64,000 bases of DNA from the NCBI GenBank assembly GCA_020638795.1, contig JACKHW010000006.1, positions 248,001 through 312,000 on the forward strand. Direction: 5' to 3'. Made by a program: the position numbers and the translations under genes. The notes under the pieces were generated by a model. The model was not told the origin of the DNA. It made no database searches and was given only the letters and a program-made list of their open reading frames with translations. Shown here one piece after another: positions 26,716-35,957 of this stretch; the stretch's first letter is position 1; each line of letters starts with the position of its first letter. This stretch comes from Planctomycetota bacterium. Lineage in GTDB: Bacteria > Planctomycetota > UBA1135 > GCA-002748355.

Positions 26716-29382
26716 TCAGCGGGTCATCAAAGCCCGAATGGGTCGGAATCCGCGGTCTTCGGAACGGCTCGATTCGTCGTCGCGGTCGCGGAACGAGCAG
26801 CGTGCGAGACGCGGCACCGAATGGAAGCTGCCGCCGCGCACCGCGCGCAGGCCCGGCATGCCGGCTTCGAAGATTCCATCACCGTCACGAGCCGGCGTGT
26901 CATGCAGTGTGCTGGCATCGATGCACCACTCGCTGACGTTGCCGAGCATGTCGCAGAAGCCCCACGGGTTCGGCAAGAAACTCGCGACCGGGCCATGCGC
27001 GCGCCGACCATCCGACCCGCTGGGCTGCCAGTCGTTGGACTTGCCGTAGCTCGTGTCGCGAATGTTCTCGAAGTCGACGAAGCGCGCCTCGTCGACACCG
27101 AAGTGATAGGGCGTCGTGCTACCCGCACGTGCGGCATGCTCCCACTGCAACTCCGACGGCAGAGTCATGCCCCAGCGCTCGAGCACGTCCATCGCTTCGA
27201 TCCACGACACGTTCTCGACCGGATGTCGCCCGTCGACGGGGTCTTCACCCGCAGCCAGGATCGATCCCGGACCGTGTTGCGATGGGTTTGGCAGTCCTGA
27301 CAGGCGCTCCCACTGCGCCTGGGTGACTTCGTGCGCCGCCAAGAAATACGGTGCGAGCCGTGCGCGAGCCAACGGTCGCTCTTGTGGCATCGAGGCCGGG
27401 TCGTATCGCGCGGCGCTCGGGTCGACGCCCTGGCTACCGGCAGCGGCCGTTCCACCCGGCACGAGGACGAAGACGATGCCGCTGCCCTCCACGAGCTCGA
27501 GGCGGCCTTCCGTCGTGCGCCGCGGCGTGGCCGCGCTGGCGGCCGCCGAGCCGAGGTCGAGGAAGTCCCACAACCCGGAAGGGTTCGGACCGATGGGCAC
27601 GAGACCGAGCTGCGGCTTCAGGTCGAGTCCGCCGTAGTGCGGACTGGTTCGGATCGCCTCACGCACGTTCTTCCACGCCTCGCTCTGGTCGAGGATGCTG
27701 CGCTGTTCGACGAGGCCTGCCCAAACCATCCCTCGACGGACATGAGCACAGACCGCCTCGAAGCGATCGAGGTCTGCGAGCACCTCGGCCAAGGCTTCGT
27801 GAAGGTAGGCCTGCTCCTTGTTCGCGAAGTGGTAGCTGTGCCGCTCCTCGACGCGCGCTTCGAGCTCGACGACGGCTTGTCGCGCGCGGTCGCGGTCGCG
27901 CTCCCAGGACTCGCGACTCCGCTTGGCGCGTTCGTTCGCGTAGTAGGGCGACGATGGGTCGAACATGCTCGAGGTCGCACGCGCCTCGGCCAGCGCGTCT
28001 TCGATGCGCGCCCGATCCGCCGCGCGCTGCGTCGCGTCCCAAGGCTCCGCTTGCGCTCGCAAGTCGACGACAGACGCTCGAATCGTCGCGCGCGCATCGA
28101 GCAGGGGGTTCGCGTGCTCTTCGAGCCACGCTTGCATGCGCTCGCGATGCTCGGGAAGCGGCGGCCAGACCGTCGGCTCGAGTTTGCGAGCTTCGCGCAG
28201 CTTGACGACCCAGGACAAGAGCTCGAAGCGCTCGAGGCTCCTGCGTGCGTCTTCGCGCGAGATCCAGACCGAAGTCGCGGCGACGATCAAGACGACGCCG
28301 AGGACAGCGAGCACACGCCGACGCAAACGCGCGGTTGCCGCGCGGGCACGCTCGCGCTCTTCGCGCTCGCGCTTCACGCGTTGGATTCGGCGCAAGGATT
28401 CGAGCACGATTCCCGCGTGGGAAGGGCGCTCGCTCGCTTCTGCCCGCAAGCAACCGAGCGCGAGATCGGCGAGGGCAGTGTCCACGGACGTTGCGCGAAG
28501 TCGTCGCTCAGCGTCCGTGAGATCGGCTTCCCGAACGCGGCGCTGGAGTTCTGCGCGGGCAAGGCCCTGAACGCGTCCATACGGCGGCTCGCCGGTCAAG
28601 ATCTCACAGAGGATGGCGCCGAGCGCGAAGACGTCCGCGGTCGCGTTCGTGCACTGGACTTCGCCTCGAGCCTGTTCGGGCGGCATGTAGGGCAGCGTGC
28701 CGAGGACCGACCCTGCGACCGACTCGGTGACGGTATCGAACGCTCGTTGCGCTGCGTCGTCGACGCGTTCCGCATGCCGGCCGAGAATCTTGGCGACACC
28801 CCAGTCGACGACGTGAACTTCGCCGAAGGCGCCGACCATGATGTTCGACGGCTTGAGGTCACGATGCACGATGCCTTTCGAATGCGCGAACGCCATCGTC
28901 TCGACGACGCGCTCGAAGATCGCGACGAGGTCTCCGTGCTCCGACTCCGAGTTCGGACTGCGTCGCCCAGCGAGGATGGCTGCGAGGTCGCGACCATCGA
29001 TGAGCTTCATCGCGAAGAAGGTCGAAGCTTCGCGCTCCCCGAGATCGTAGACGGGCAGTACACCGGGATGCTCGAGGCTCGCACAGATACGCGCCTCGTC
29101 GACGAAGCGCCGCTTGGCTTCGGCATCGCAGCGGACGGCCGGCTGCATCTCCTTGATCGCGACGTCACGGCCCAAGAAGTGATCGCGCGCTCGTGTCACG
29201 ACTCCGAGGCCGCCCTGCCCCAGGATTTCGCCGAACTCGTAACGGACTGCGTCGAACGCAGGTCGACTCTGAGCAGCGCGTGCCGAGAAGGCAGCTTGTA
29301 TGCACGCGTTCAGCGGGTCGTCACCGACGCCATCGATTTCTTCGTCGTCGTCACGACTGGCTGCGCTGTCTTCGTCGTTCAT
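26716..29382 (-). CDS. Membrane Ser/Thr kinase fused to FGE/SUMF1-like domain
   Basis: Predicted 888-residue protein. The N-terminal Hanks-type kinase (about 45-325) has GQGGLG, VAIKEMQP (Lys77), HRDLKPSNIM (catalytic Asp175), DWG in place of DFG (Asp193) and GTLPYMPPEQ. A basic coiled region precedes one membrane helix (about 357-375). A helical stretch follows. From about 640 to the end lies a formylglycine-generating-enzyme-like fold: EVTQAQWERL, HPVENVSWIEAMDVLERWG, LPSELQWEHAARAG, MLGNVSEWC and VRGGSF. In the family many such fused domains are not active oxidases but ligand-binding sensor modules, which is the more likely role here. ATG 29382 is used; GTG 29409 would add nine residues. 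Confidence 0.9.
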   Translation of the reverse strand: MNDEDSAASRDDDEEIDGVGDDPLNACIQAAFSARAAQSRPAFDAVRYEFGEILGQGGLGVVTRARDHFLGRDVAIKEMQPAVRCDAEAKRRFVDEARICASLEHPGVLPVYDLGEREASTFFAMKLIDGRDLAAILAGRRSPNSESEHGDLVAIFERVVETMAFAHSKGIVHRDLKPSNIMVGAFGEVHVVDWGVAKILGRHAERVDDAAQRAFDTVTESVAGSVLGTLPYMPPEQARGEVQCTNATADVFALGAILCEILTGEPPYGRVQGLARAELQRRVREADLTDAERRLRATSVDTALADLALGCLRAEASERPSHAGIVLESLRRIQRVKREREERERARAATARLRRRVLAVLGVVLIVAATSVWISREDARRSLERFELLSWVVKLREARKLEPTVWPPLPEHRERMQAWLEEHANPLLDARATIRASVVDLRAQAEPWDATQRAADRARIEDALAEARATSSMFDPSSPYYANERAKRSRESWERDRDRARQAVVELEARVEERHSYHFANKEQAYLHEALAEVLADLDRFEAVCAHVRRGMVWAGLVEQRSILDQSEAWKNVREAIRTSPHYGGLDLKPQLGLVPIGPNPSGLWDFLDLGSAAASAATPRRTTEGRLELVEGSGIVFVLVPGGTAAAGSQGVDPSAARYDPASMPQERPLARARLAPYFLAAHEVTQAQWERLSGLPNPSQHGPGSILAAGEDPVDGRHPVENVSWIEAMDVLERWGMTLPSELQWEHAARAGSTTPYHFGVDEARFVDFENIRDTSYGKSNDWQPSGSDGRRAHGPVASFLPNPWGFCDMLGNVSEWCIDASTLHDTPARDGDGIFEAGMPGLRAVRGGSFHSVPRLARCSFRDRDDESSRSEDRGFRPIRALMTR

Positions 29383-29556
29383 CGCATCCGCGTTGGCGTT
29401 CGCTCGCACGACTCAGATCGCGCGACGCGGGCGCATGATGCAACCGTGCGGCGGTTTCTGCAATCTGCGACGACACTGCGGATGCCTTTCCTGATCTCTC
29501 CACCGCGCGGCAGAATCGGACCCAGACGCAAATTCGCACGAGCCTTCGTCGAGTCG

Positions 29557-32355
29557 TCACCGCTTGCTCTCGAGTCGGTCGATCGACTCCTTGGCGGCGG
29601 CGCGCACGTCCGCGTCCTCGTTCTCGAGCAAGTCGATGAGGAAGGGGAGCGCATCCGCATCGCCGATCAGACCGAGTCCGCGGATCGCGGCGAGGCGCGC
29701 TTCTTTCGAGCGCTTCGGGTCCTCGGCGCGCTTCAAGAGCGCCATCGATGCGGTGGGCTCGCCACGGCGTTCGAGCCAGTCCTTCCAGTGCGAGCGTTGG
29801 TTCTCGAGGAAGCGCAGGTCTTCGAGGGCTTTTTGCGCGGACGCTCGGACCTTTGAGTCCACGTCTTCGAGGAGGACGAGGAGCTTGGGTGCGATCTCGA
29901 TGCGTTGGATGTTCTGGCAGGCGTTTGCCACCGCGAGGCGAACTCGGGTGTCGGGATCGTGGACAAGGTCGACGACGCGCAACGCTTCGTCAGAGCGTGG
30001 GAAGCGCCCGAGCACATGCACCGCCATCTCACGCACGTTCGGGGCATCGTGACGAAGCGCTTCGACCATCCGCGTCGCAACGTTCGCTCCTCCGGACGCA
30101 AGACAAGGTAGCAGCCACTGGCCAGAACGACTGTTGCCTCCGCGCTCTGCAAAGTAGTCGAAGCTTGCCAGTGCGCCGTCGACATAGGCGGAGCGAGCGG
30201 CACAGCGTTCGAGATACTCTTGTCTCGTCGCATCCTTGCTGAGCAATCGGTTGGCGAGCTTGATGGCGCGCTCGTTGTCAGGTTGCCGAGCGACGATCGA
30301 ATCGAGCGTCCAATAGCTGACAGAATCACCCTCGTGAGACTCGACGTCGTCCAAGATGCCATCCGTCACGCGACTTTCCACATGGGCCTGGAGAACACAA
30401 GACCGGAGGTCTTCGTAGATGGCCTGGATAACTTCTGTCGACCGTGACTGACGTGCAGCAGCGAGACACGCACGGATCGTCGCAGCTTGCTCCGCCAAAC
30501 CGATCGTGCGAGACCTCGGAGCATCGACGTCCAGGAACACCCATTCCAAGCCGCGATGGACTTTGGTAGCACCCTCGAGCGACAGGGCCTGGCTACCCGC
30601 CAGTCCTCGAGAGTAGGAACGTGCACAGAGCTCGGCGATGTCACGCGCACCGTTGAGGATCGCCATTGCGAGGAGCGTGTTGCGAGTCCCAACCCCCAGT
30701 TGCGATGGTTCCAGCAACGCCTGCTCGCTGAGGCCAACTGGCACTTCTTCGACGCGGCGTGTGCCGAGAGCCTCGAACCACCACGTATGGAATCGTGGTC
30801 CCCACGATACAACCAACGCCGGCGTCACCGCTTCGAGATCACCCGCTTTGCCGAGTTGATAGACCAATCTCGAGCGACCCTTGTCTTCGAAGTCGTCGCG
30901 CTTCGTCCACTCAATGACCATCTCCGTCAGCCCGCGATTCCACCTGTCATCGTTCGAGAATCCCGCCACCGTTGTGCAGAGCGGCCACACGATGACCGGT
31001 CGACTCATGCCTTCGGGCACAAAGCTCGGATTCGCTGACAAGTCGCCGTAGGGCATCCAGACGTCCACATTGTCTCGCCCACAATGACTCTGCGCTGCGG
31101 CGACGAGCTTCGTAGATCCTGTCGCGCGTGCGAGTTCGAGGTAGTTCGCGAGGTTGTCCTTCGTGCACAGCGGCAGAAAGTAATCGTTCCCGAGATCGCC
31201 AATCCTCTTCTTCGTCTCGGGATCCCGCTTGTCAATTGCCGCGTTGAAGTCAGCAAAGGTGCCGAATCGCAGCTCCGGCGACCCTACCGGTGTCCGGTCT
31301 GGAAACCACTCGACGTGGTCGAGGAACCAAAGCATGCCGCTGCGATCCGACACGATGGCAGTGAGCAACGCGCTTCCCTGACTCAAAACCTTGCTCGAGA
31401 ACTCACCGTCTGGCGCAGCACACAAGTCACTGAGGCGCGCTAGGTAGGCTTGTTTCGTCGCCTCGGCCCCCTTGTGATCAAACTTCAGTGCGTACTGGAG
31501 ATGTGGAACTGCAGCCAAGCGGACCGAACTCGCAGGATCGGACAGCGCCGCGAGCACGTGCCGATACCCGAAAAGGCTGTGCTGCATCTTCTGCATAGCA
31601 AACTCGCGCACGCGCGGGTCAGGGTCTTCGAAGAGCTTCTCGCTCTCCGCCAGCGCGCGCTCATCACCTGCGAAATCCGCGATACTCCTCACCGCGTTGA
31701 TCAGAGCTTTGCGCAGCGTGGGATCTTCATGCTTGTGATAGACCTCGATCGCTTGCAGCGCGACATCGCCGCCGCCGCCCAAGATCAGCTCGAGGATGCG
31801 CTCGAACTCCGTCGGATTGGCGGTGCGTTCTTTGAGGAGCTCGAAGAGCGTCGGCTTTGCTTCTGCGCCGAGGAATCGCAAATTCTCGTGCGCTGCTAGC
31901 CGTGTGGCCTTGTCCTCGGAGAACAAGCGGCTCACTTCCTGCCGCACGCGCACCTCGATGCCGGACGATCCTCCTTGCTGGGACAACAACGCCGCCACTT
32001 GCGCTCGCAGTGTTTCATCGGTCGACTCGTCGGCGCGCAACGCGGCGACGAGTTCTTGCGCCTCGTCCGCACGCCCGAGGTCGCGGCACAGCTCGGCGAG
32101 CAGCAGCTTCGCCATCGCGACGACACGCTTCCCGGGATCCTCACGGACGATCGATCGCAGCTCGCGTTCTGCCGTCGCGTAGTCTCCCTCGACGCGCAGC
32201 AGCGAGCGCGCCCGTGCGAGGCGCGTGTGCACGGCATCGTCTTGCATCTTCTCTACGCGCGGCGGGTTCGTATCGCTTGGTGTTTGCGCGAGCACGGGTG
32301 CCGTGAAGAGCGGCAACCATGCCATACAATTCAACGCGTGGGCGAAGTTATTCAT
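29557..32355 (-). CDS. Exported HEAT-repeat protein
   Basis: Predicted 932-residue exported protein with a signal peptide (about 1-23, ending VLAQ). TPR-like helices (about 40-105) are followed by HEAT-type alpha repeats. Examples are EDKATRLAAHENLRFLGAEA, DPDPRVREFAMQKMQ, ALRHDAPNVREMAVHVLGRF, DPDTRVRLAVANAC and the last, ENEDADVRAAAKESIDRLES. The middle (about 330-620) is not obviously repetitive. AGGAG lies eight bases before the ATG. It follows the two-component genes on the same strand and has its own upstream direct-repeat box (32420-32436), so it is a likely local target of that system. No enzymatic motif is seen. Confidence 0.85.
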   Translation of the reverse strand: MNNFAHALNCMAWLPLFTAPVLAQTPSDTNPPRVEKMQDDAVHTRLARARSLLRVEGDYATAERELRSIVREDPGKRVVAMAKLLLAELCRDLGRADEAQELVAALRADESTDETLRAQVAALLSQQGGSSGIEVRVRQEVSRLFSEDKATRLAAHENLRFLGAEAKPTLFELLKERTANPTEFERILELILGGGGDVALQAIEVYHKHEDPTLRKALINAVRSIADFAGDERALAESEKLFEDPDPRVREFAMQKMQHSLFGYRHVLAALSDPASSVRLAAVPHLQYALKFDHKGAEATKQAYLARLSDLCAAPDGEFSSKVLSQGSALLTAIVSDRSGMLWFLDHVEWFPDRTPVGSPELRFGTFADFNAAIDKRDPETKKRIGDLGNDYFLPLCTKDNLANYLELARATGSTKLVAAAQSHCGRDNVDVWMPYGDLSANPSFVPEGMSRPVIVWPLCTTVAGFSNDDRWNRGLTEMVIEWTKRDDFEDKGRSRLVYQLGKAGDLEAVTPALVVSWGPRFHTWWFEALGTRRVEEVPVGLSEQALLEPSQLGVGTRNTLLAMAILNGARDIAELCARSYSRGLAGSQALSLEGATKVHRGLEWVFLDVDAPRSRTIGLAEQAATIRACLAAARQSRSTEVIQAIYEDLRSCVLQAHVESRVTDGILDDVESHEGDSVSYWTLDSIVARQPDNERAIKLANRLLSKDATRQEYLERCAARSAYVDGALASFDYFAERGGNSRSGQWLLPCLASGGANVATRMVEALRHDAPNVREMAVHVLGRFPRSDEALRVVDLVHDPDTRVRLAVANACQNIQRIEIAPKLLVLLEDVDSKVRASAQKALEDLRFLENQRSHWKDWLERRGEPTASMALLKRAEDPKRSKEARLAAIRGLGLIGDADALPFLIDLLENEDADVRAAAKESIDRLESKR

Positions 32356-32419
32356 CGTCTGGTCTCCTTCGGTTTCGCCTCATGAGACGCGGGTTGCGAC
32401 CGCGACCCGTTCGTCGTCG

Positions 32420-32436
32420 GTCAAGTCTTTGTCAAG
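32420..32436 (-). promoter_or_regulatory. Putative OmpR-type regulator box upstream of the HEAT gene
   Basis: On the minus strand CTTGAC occurs twice with a five-base gap, 11 bases start to start (plus-strand GTCAAG at 32420-32425 and 32431-32436). It lies 65-81 bases upstream of the HEAT gene ATG. OmpR/PhoB-family regulators bind such 11-bp-spaced direct repeats. A matching box precedes the kinase gene at 35689-35705. Confidence 0.6.
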
Positions 32437-32473
32437 CGCTTGTTACGCCGTCCAGCACTCGAACACGTTGGCA

Positions 32474-33145
32474 TCACACATCGAGCCGATAGCCGATCCC
32501 GTGCACGGTCATCAAGTGCTGCGGGTTGCGCGGATCGAGCTCCAATTTCTTTCGCAGGTTGAACACGTGCGTGTCGATCGTGCGGCTGGTGACGAAACGC
32601 ATCCCCCAGATCGCCGCGAGGAAGCGCTCGCGCCGCACGACTTTGCCGCGTTCGCGCCAGAGCAGGGCGAGCATGGACGCTTCCTTCTCGGACAGAGCCT
32701 GGCGATCGCCGTCGCGACTGAGTTCGTAGGCTTCGAGATCGATGTCGACGTCTCCGATCCGAAAACTCGCGGCATGCGCCGACGACGCGCGTAGCCGCAG
32801 CCGCACGCGTGCCAAGAACTCGCGCAGCCCGAACGGCTTCGTCATGTAGTCGTCTGCGCCGAGTTCGAGGCCGAGCACCTTGTCGTCCTCGCTGTCCTTC
32901 GCGGTCAGGATGAGCACGGGCGTCGTGTCGCCACTCGCACGGAATTCGCGCAGCACGTCGAGTCCCGAACGCCCGGGCAACATCAGATCGAGGATCACGA
33001 GATCGAACTCTTCGGTCGCGAGCACGCGCGCTGCATCCGTCCCGTCGGTCGCGAGCGTGACGATGTAGCCTTCGTGTTCGAGGTTCTTGACGATGCCGTG
33101 CCCGAGACTGCGATCGTCTTCGACGAGCAAGATGCGCGCGGTCAT
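32474..33145 (-). CDS. OmpR/PhoB-family response regulator
   Basis: Predicted 223-residue regulator. The receiver domain (about 1-120) has the acidic pair Asp10-Asp11, phospho-acceptor Asp53 in VILDLMLPG and the conserved Lys in LILTAKD. The C-terminal winged helix (about 130-223) includes LSEKEASMLALLWRERGKVV and RTIDTHVFNLRKKLE. AGGAG lies seven bases before ATG 33145. It is transcribed with the histidine kinase upstream (55-base gap). Confidence 0.95.
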   Translation of the reverse strand: MTARILLVEDDRSLGHGIVKNLEHEGYIVTLATDGTDAARVLATEEFDLVILDLMLPGRSGLDVLREFRASGDTTPVLILTAKDSEDDKVLGLELGADDYMTKPFGLREFLARVRLRLRASSAHAASFRIGDVDIDLEAYELSRDGDRQALSEKEASMLALLWRERGKVVRRERFLAAIWGMRFVTSRTIDTHVFNLRKKLELDPRNPQHLMTVHGIGYRLDV

Positions 33146-33200
33146 CGGTCGGCTCCTTCGTGGCGTGCGATCGAGCAGCGCGGTACGCAACGCTGGATCG

Positions 33201-35654
33201 TCATGACACTTCACCATCGAGCGCGGACTCGTCACCGCATGCCGGAAGCGCGACTTCGAAGCAAGTCCCACGACCGCGCGAACTCGTGGTGCAGCGCACG
33301 CTTCCGCCGTGCGCGGTCACGATGCTGCGCACGATCGCGAGCCCGAGACCCGCGCCTGGAACGCTGCCATCGCGCTGCGCGGCGCCGCGTACGAAGCGCT
33401 CGAAGACGCGCGCACGCTCCACCGTCTCGATTCCAGGCCCGTCATCGCAGACGCGAAGGACGACACGTCCCGGTCCGCGGATGACTCGAGACGTACCCAT
33501 ATGGTCTGCCATGTGGTTCGGGTCCGAGGATTCGATCGGGTCCGCGGTACCGGCGGTATCGCCGATGCCAGCTGTCCCAGTCGCACAGGACTCGCCGGTA
33601 GTCCCACCTGCAGGACGACCATCACTAGCGGTGCTGGCAATCCCAGCGGTGTCGTCCGTCTGATCCGTGCGATCTATTGGATCCACTCGGTCTGCGCGAA
33701 TCGTCCAATCCGTGTTAGCCGTGCGATCCATCGGGTGCGTCGAGTACGTTGGGTCCTTCGGGTCCAGGAAGTCTGTGCGATCCGTGAGGCCGGTGCGTTC
33801 CACCCGATCCGTGCCATCCACGCCAACGACGTCGTCACTGCTCCCCACGACGGACACCGCGACGGAGACACGACAACCACGCCCTGCGTACTTGCGCGCG
33901 TTGTCGAGCAAGTTCCAGAGCACTTGTCGCAGCGCGTCGCGGTCGACGTGCGCCCACGCCCGAACACCCGAGAACTGCACGGACAGCCCCGCCTCACGAG
34001 CAAGCGGTTCGAAGAGCGCGACACCTTCCTGCACGAGTTCGTCGATGCGCGCGACCTCGAAGTGAAGCGTCCGCTCCCCGCGTTCGGTACGGCCCAGCTC
34101 CAACGCGTTTTCGACGAGCGTCGACAAGCGCCCTGCTTCGACCGCGAGGAGTTGCGTGAACTCGGTGCGCTCCGCTTCGTCCTTGGCGCGCCCTTCGGCG
34201 AGCGTGTCGGCAAAGAGCCGGATCGACGCGAGCGGAGTGCGCAACTCGTGCGTGATCGACCGCAAGAAGTCGCTGCGCGCAGCGAGCGCGGCGCGCTCGG
34301 TTCGGTAGGAGCGCACGAGGAGACATAGCCCCGCAAGGAGCAGGACGGCGAGTGCGACGAACAGCACGCGGGAAGGTTGGTTCGTTGACGTCAACGTTCG
34401 CTCGACCGGGATCGCAACGATGCCCTCGAAGACCGGAAGGACATCCGGAGCGATCGTCGACGACATCCGAGGCTCGAGACGCCCAATCGGCGATGGTTGC
34501 GGCACTCCATCGTCGACGCCGCTGGCGAGTGCGAGCGTTTCGAATCGTTCGAATGGCAGCACGAAGGCGACACCCATCGCGTTCGGAGCGATGAGCATGC
34601 CACGATCGGTTGCTCCGGTGGACGACGACCGTCGAATCGGCGAAGCGTCGCGTGATGGTGAACCGAACGATTCGTCCCCGCCTGCGACTGGCACGGACGT
34701 TCGCACACCGGCCCTTGCCGGATGTGGGTAGTACAGAAGTACTGCTCGATGCGATGCAACATCCGCATCGCCTGCATCCCCGCGCGAGGGTCGCTCGAGT
34801 ACGACGCGTTCGACGAGCACGGCTCCGGCGGCTGCGAGCCTCGGCTGTTCCTGCGCGAGGAGTTCCGCCGCGCCGCGCAGGAACGCGATCCGCGCGAGGC
34901 TGGTTTCGACGTACTGCGTGATGGCCTCGATGGTCGAGTACGTTCGCAGACCCGCGATTGTGTCCCGAACCAGATCCTCGTCACCTCTCGTGACGAGGGC
35001 CTGCATCACTTCGCGGATTGGCGCCCACGGAGGGGTGTCGATCTCGATCGACGGGACTACCGGCAGTGGCGTGCGCTCACGATCGATCATGGCTGCGTCG
35101 AACAGCAGCGTCCGTGCAATTGCTTCTGCCGGCAATGAGTCGAACGACTTCACACGATGACGGTAGGCGCGAGCTCGATCCGTCATGGACGTTCCTCGAC
35201 GCTGACAGATCCACATCGCCGTGGTGAGCAGCACACCGAGGTCCGCCGCCGCGCGATCGCCACGCAGGATCGCCTCGTCGACTCGTTCGAGTGCCATCGC
35301 AGGATCGTGATCCACGAACTCGTGCTTGCGCGCGAGATCGAGCGTCGCGCGCGTCACGAAGTCGAGCTCGTTCACCGGCGTGCGTTGCGGTAGCGCTCGA
35401 GGCGACCGGAACGAATGCCCGTCCAGGACGAAGCCTTCGCCCGCTGGCAACCGATCGACGAAGGCCGGGTGAAGGACGCGCGACCGCAACTCGCGCACTG
35501 CCGCGAACGCGGCGCGACGCGCTTCGGCCGCGGCTGCCGCTTCGGCATTGTGCAGCGCGCTCTCGAGGGCGACGATTCCGAACGTCACCAACGCCAACGC
35601 AACCGCGCCGACGAGGAGCGCGACGGCGGTGGTCTTGGAGCGGATCACGGGCAT
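33201..35654 (-). CDS. Sensor histidine kinase with insertion in the ATPase domain
   Basis: Predicted 817-residue membrane kinase. TM1 is at about 9-30 and TM2 at about 429-448, so a sensor region of about 400 residues faces outside. The H-box is SITHELRTP (His469). The ATP-binding domain has the N-box NLLDNARKY (581-589), G1 box DDGPG (737-741) and G2 box GAGLGLAI (767-774). Between N-box and G1, where about 40 residues are usual, about 125 extra residues (about 604-727) form a Asp/Thr/Arg-rich insertion in which DRT recurs at exactly 18-residue spacing (625, 643, 661). ATG 35654 gives the correct N-terminal anchor. The signal is unknown. Confidence 0.92.
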   Translation of the reverse strand: MPVIRSKTTAVALLVGAVALALVTFGIVALESALHNAEAAAAAEARRAAFAAVRELRSRVLHPAFVDRLPAGEGFVLDGHSFRSPRALPQRTPVNELDFVTRATLDLARKHEFVDHDPAMALERVDEAILRGDRAAADLGVLLTTAMWICQRRGTSMTDRARAYRHRVKSFDSLPAEAIARTLLFDAAMIDRERTPLPVVPSIEIDTPPWAPIREVMQALVTRGDEDLVRDTIAGLRTYSTIEAITQYVETSLARIAFLRGAAELLAQEQPRLAAAGAVLVERVVLERPSRGDAGDADVASHRAVLLYYPHPARAGVRTSVPVAGGDESFGSPSRDASPIRRSSSTGATDRGMLIAPNAMGVAFVLPFERFETLALASGVDDGVPQPSPIGRLEPRMSSTIAPDVLPVFEGIVAIPVERTLTSTNQPSRVLFVALAVLLLAGLCLLVRSYRTERAALAARSDFLRSITHELRTPLASIRLFADTLAEGRAKDEAERTEFTQLLAVEAGRLSTLVENALELGRTERGERTLHFEVARIDELVQEGVALFEPLAREAGLSVQFSGVRAWAHVDRDALRQVLWNLLDNARKYAGRGCRVSVAVSVVGSSDDVVGVDGTDRVERTGLTDRTDFLDPKDPTYSTHPMDRTANTDWTIRADRVDPIDRTDQTDDTAGIASTASDGRPAGGTTGESCATGTAGIGDTAGTADPIESSDPNHMADHMGTSRVIRGPGRVVLRVCDDGPGIETVERARVFERFVRGAAQRDGSVPGAGLGLAIVRSIVTAHGGSVRCTTSSRGRGTCFEVALPACGDESALDGEVS

Positions 35655-35688
35655 TGCAGCACGATATCCGGGCGCTGGGCAGGCAGTT

Positions 35689-35705
35689 GTCAAGCGCTCG
35701 ACAAG
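35689..35705 (-). promoter_or_regulatory. Putative regulator box upstream of the kinase-regulator operon
   Basis: Plus-strand GTCAAG (35689-35694) and GACAAG (35700-35705) are 11 bases apart start to start, 35-51 bases upstream of the kinase ATG. The surrounding TTGTCAAGCGCT (35687-35698) is identical to 32429-32440 upstream of the HEAT gene. The rest of the 303-base divergent gap (35655-35957) shows no gene. Confidence 0.6.
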
Positions 35706-35957
35706 TGACGTGAGATTCGGCGAGCCGACCGGTCGGGTGCTTTGGTTGGCAAGAAGAGCGCTCGTGCGCAATCGACTGTCGAACGCGTCGACGTCGCGTT
35801 CCCGGGCCGAATGTACATCGGAACGTGCCTCACGACGTGTCGCAGACGATCGCTGGCAAACAGCGTTGTGTGAGGCGTCCATGGCACATTTCGTCATGGC
35901 AGCTTGTCGAACAACTCGCTGCTGGCACGTTCGAACCCGCGTCTGCAAACTGCCGGC

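Noticed and set aside
27331..29856. 841-codon open frame antisense to the kinase-FGE gene
   Set aside because: The opposite strand encodes recognisable kinase and FGE motifs, so this frame is a shadow.
32401..32473. TTGACA upstream of the HEAT gene as a sigma-70 -35 box
   Set aside because: No -10 hexamer at acceptable spacing; the sequence is better explained as part of the direct-repeat regulator box.
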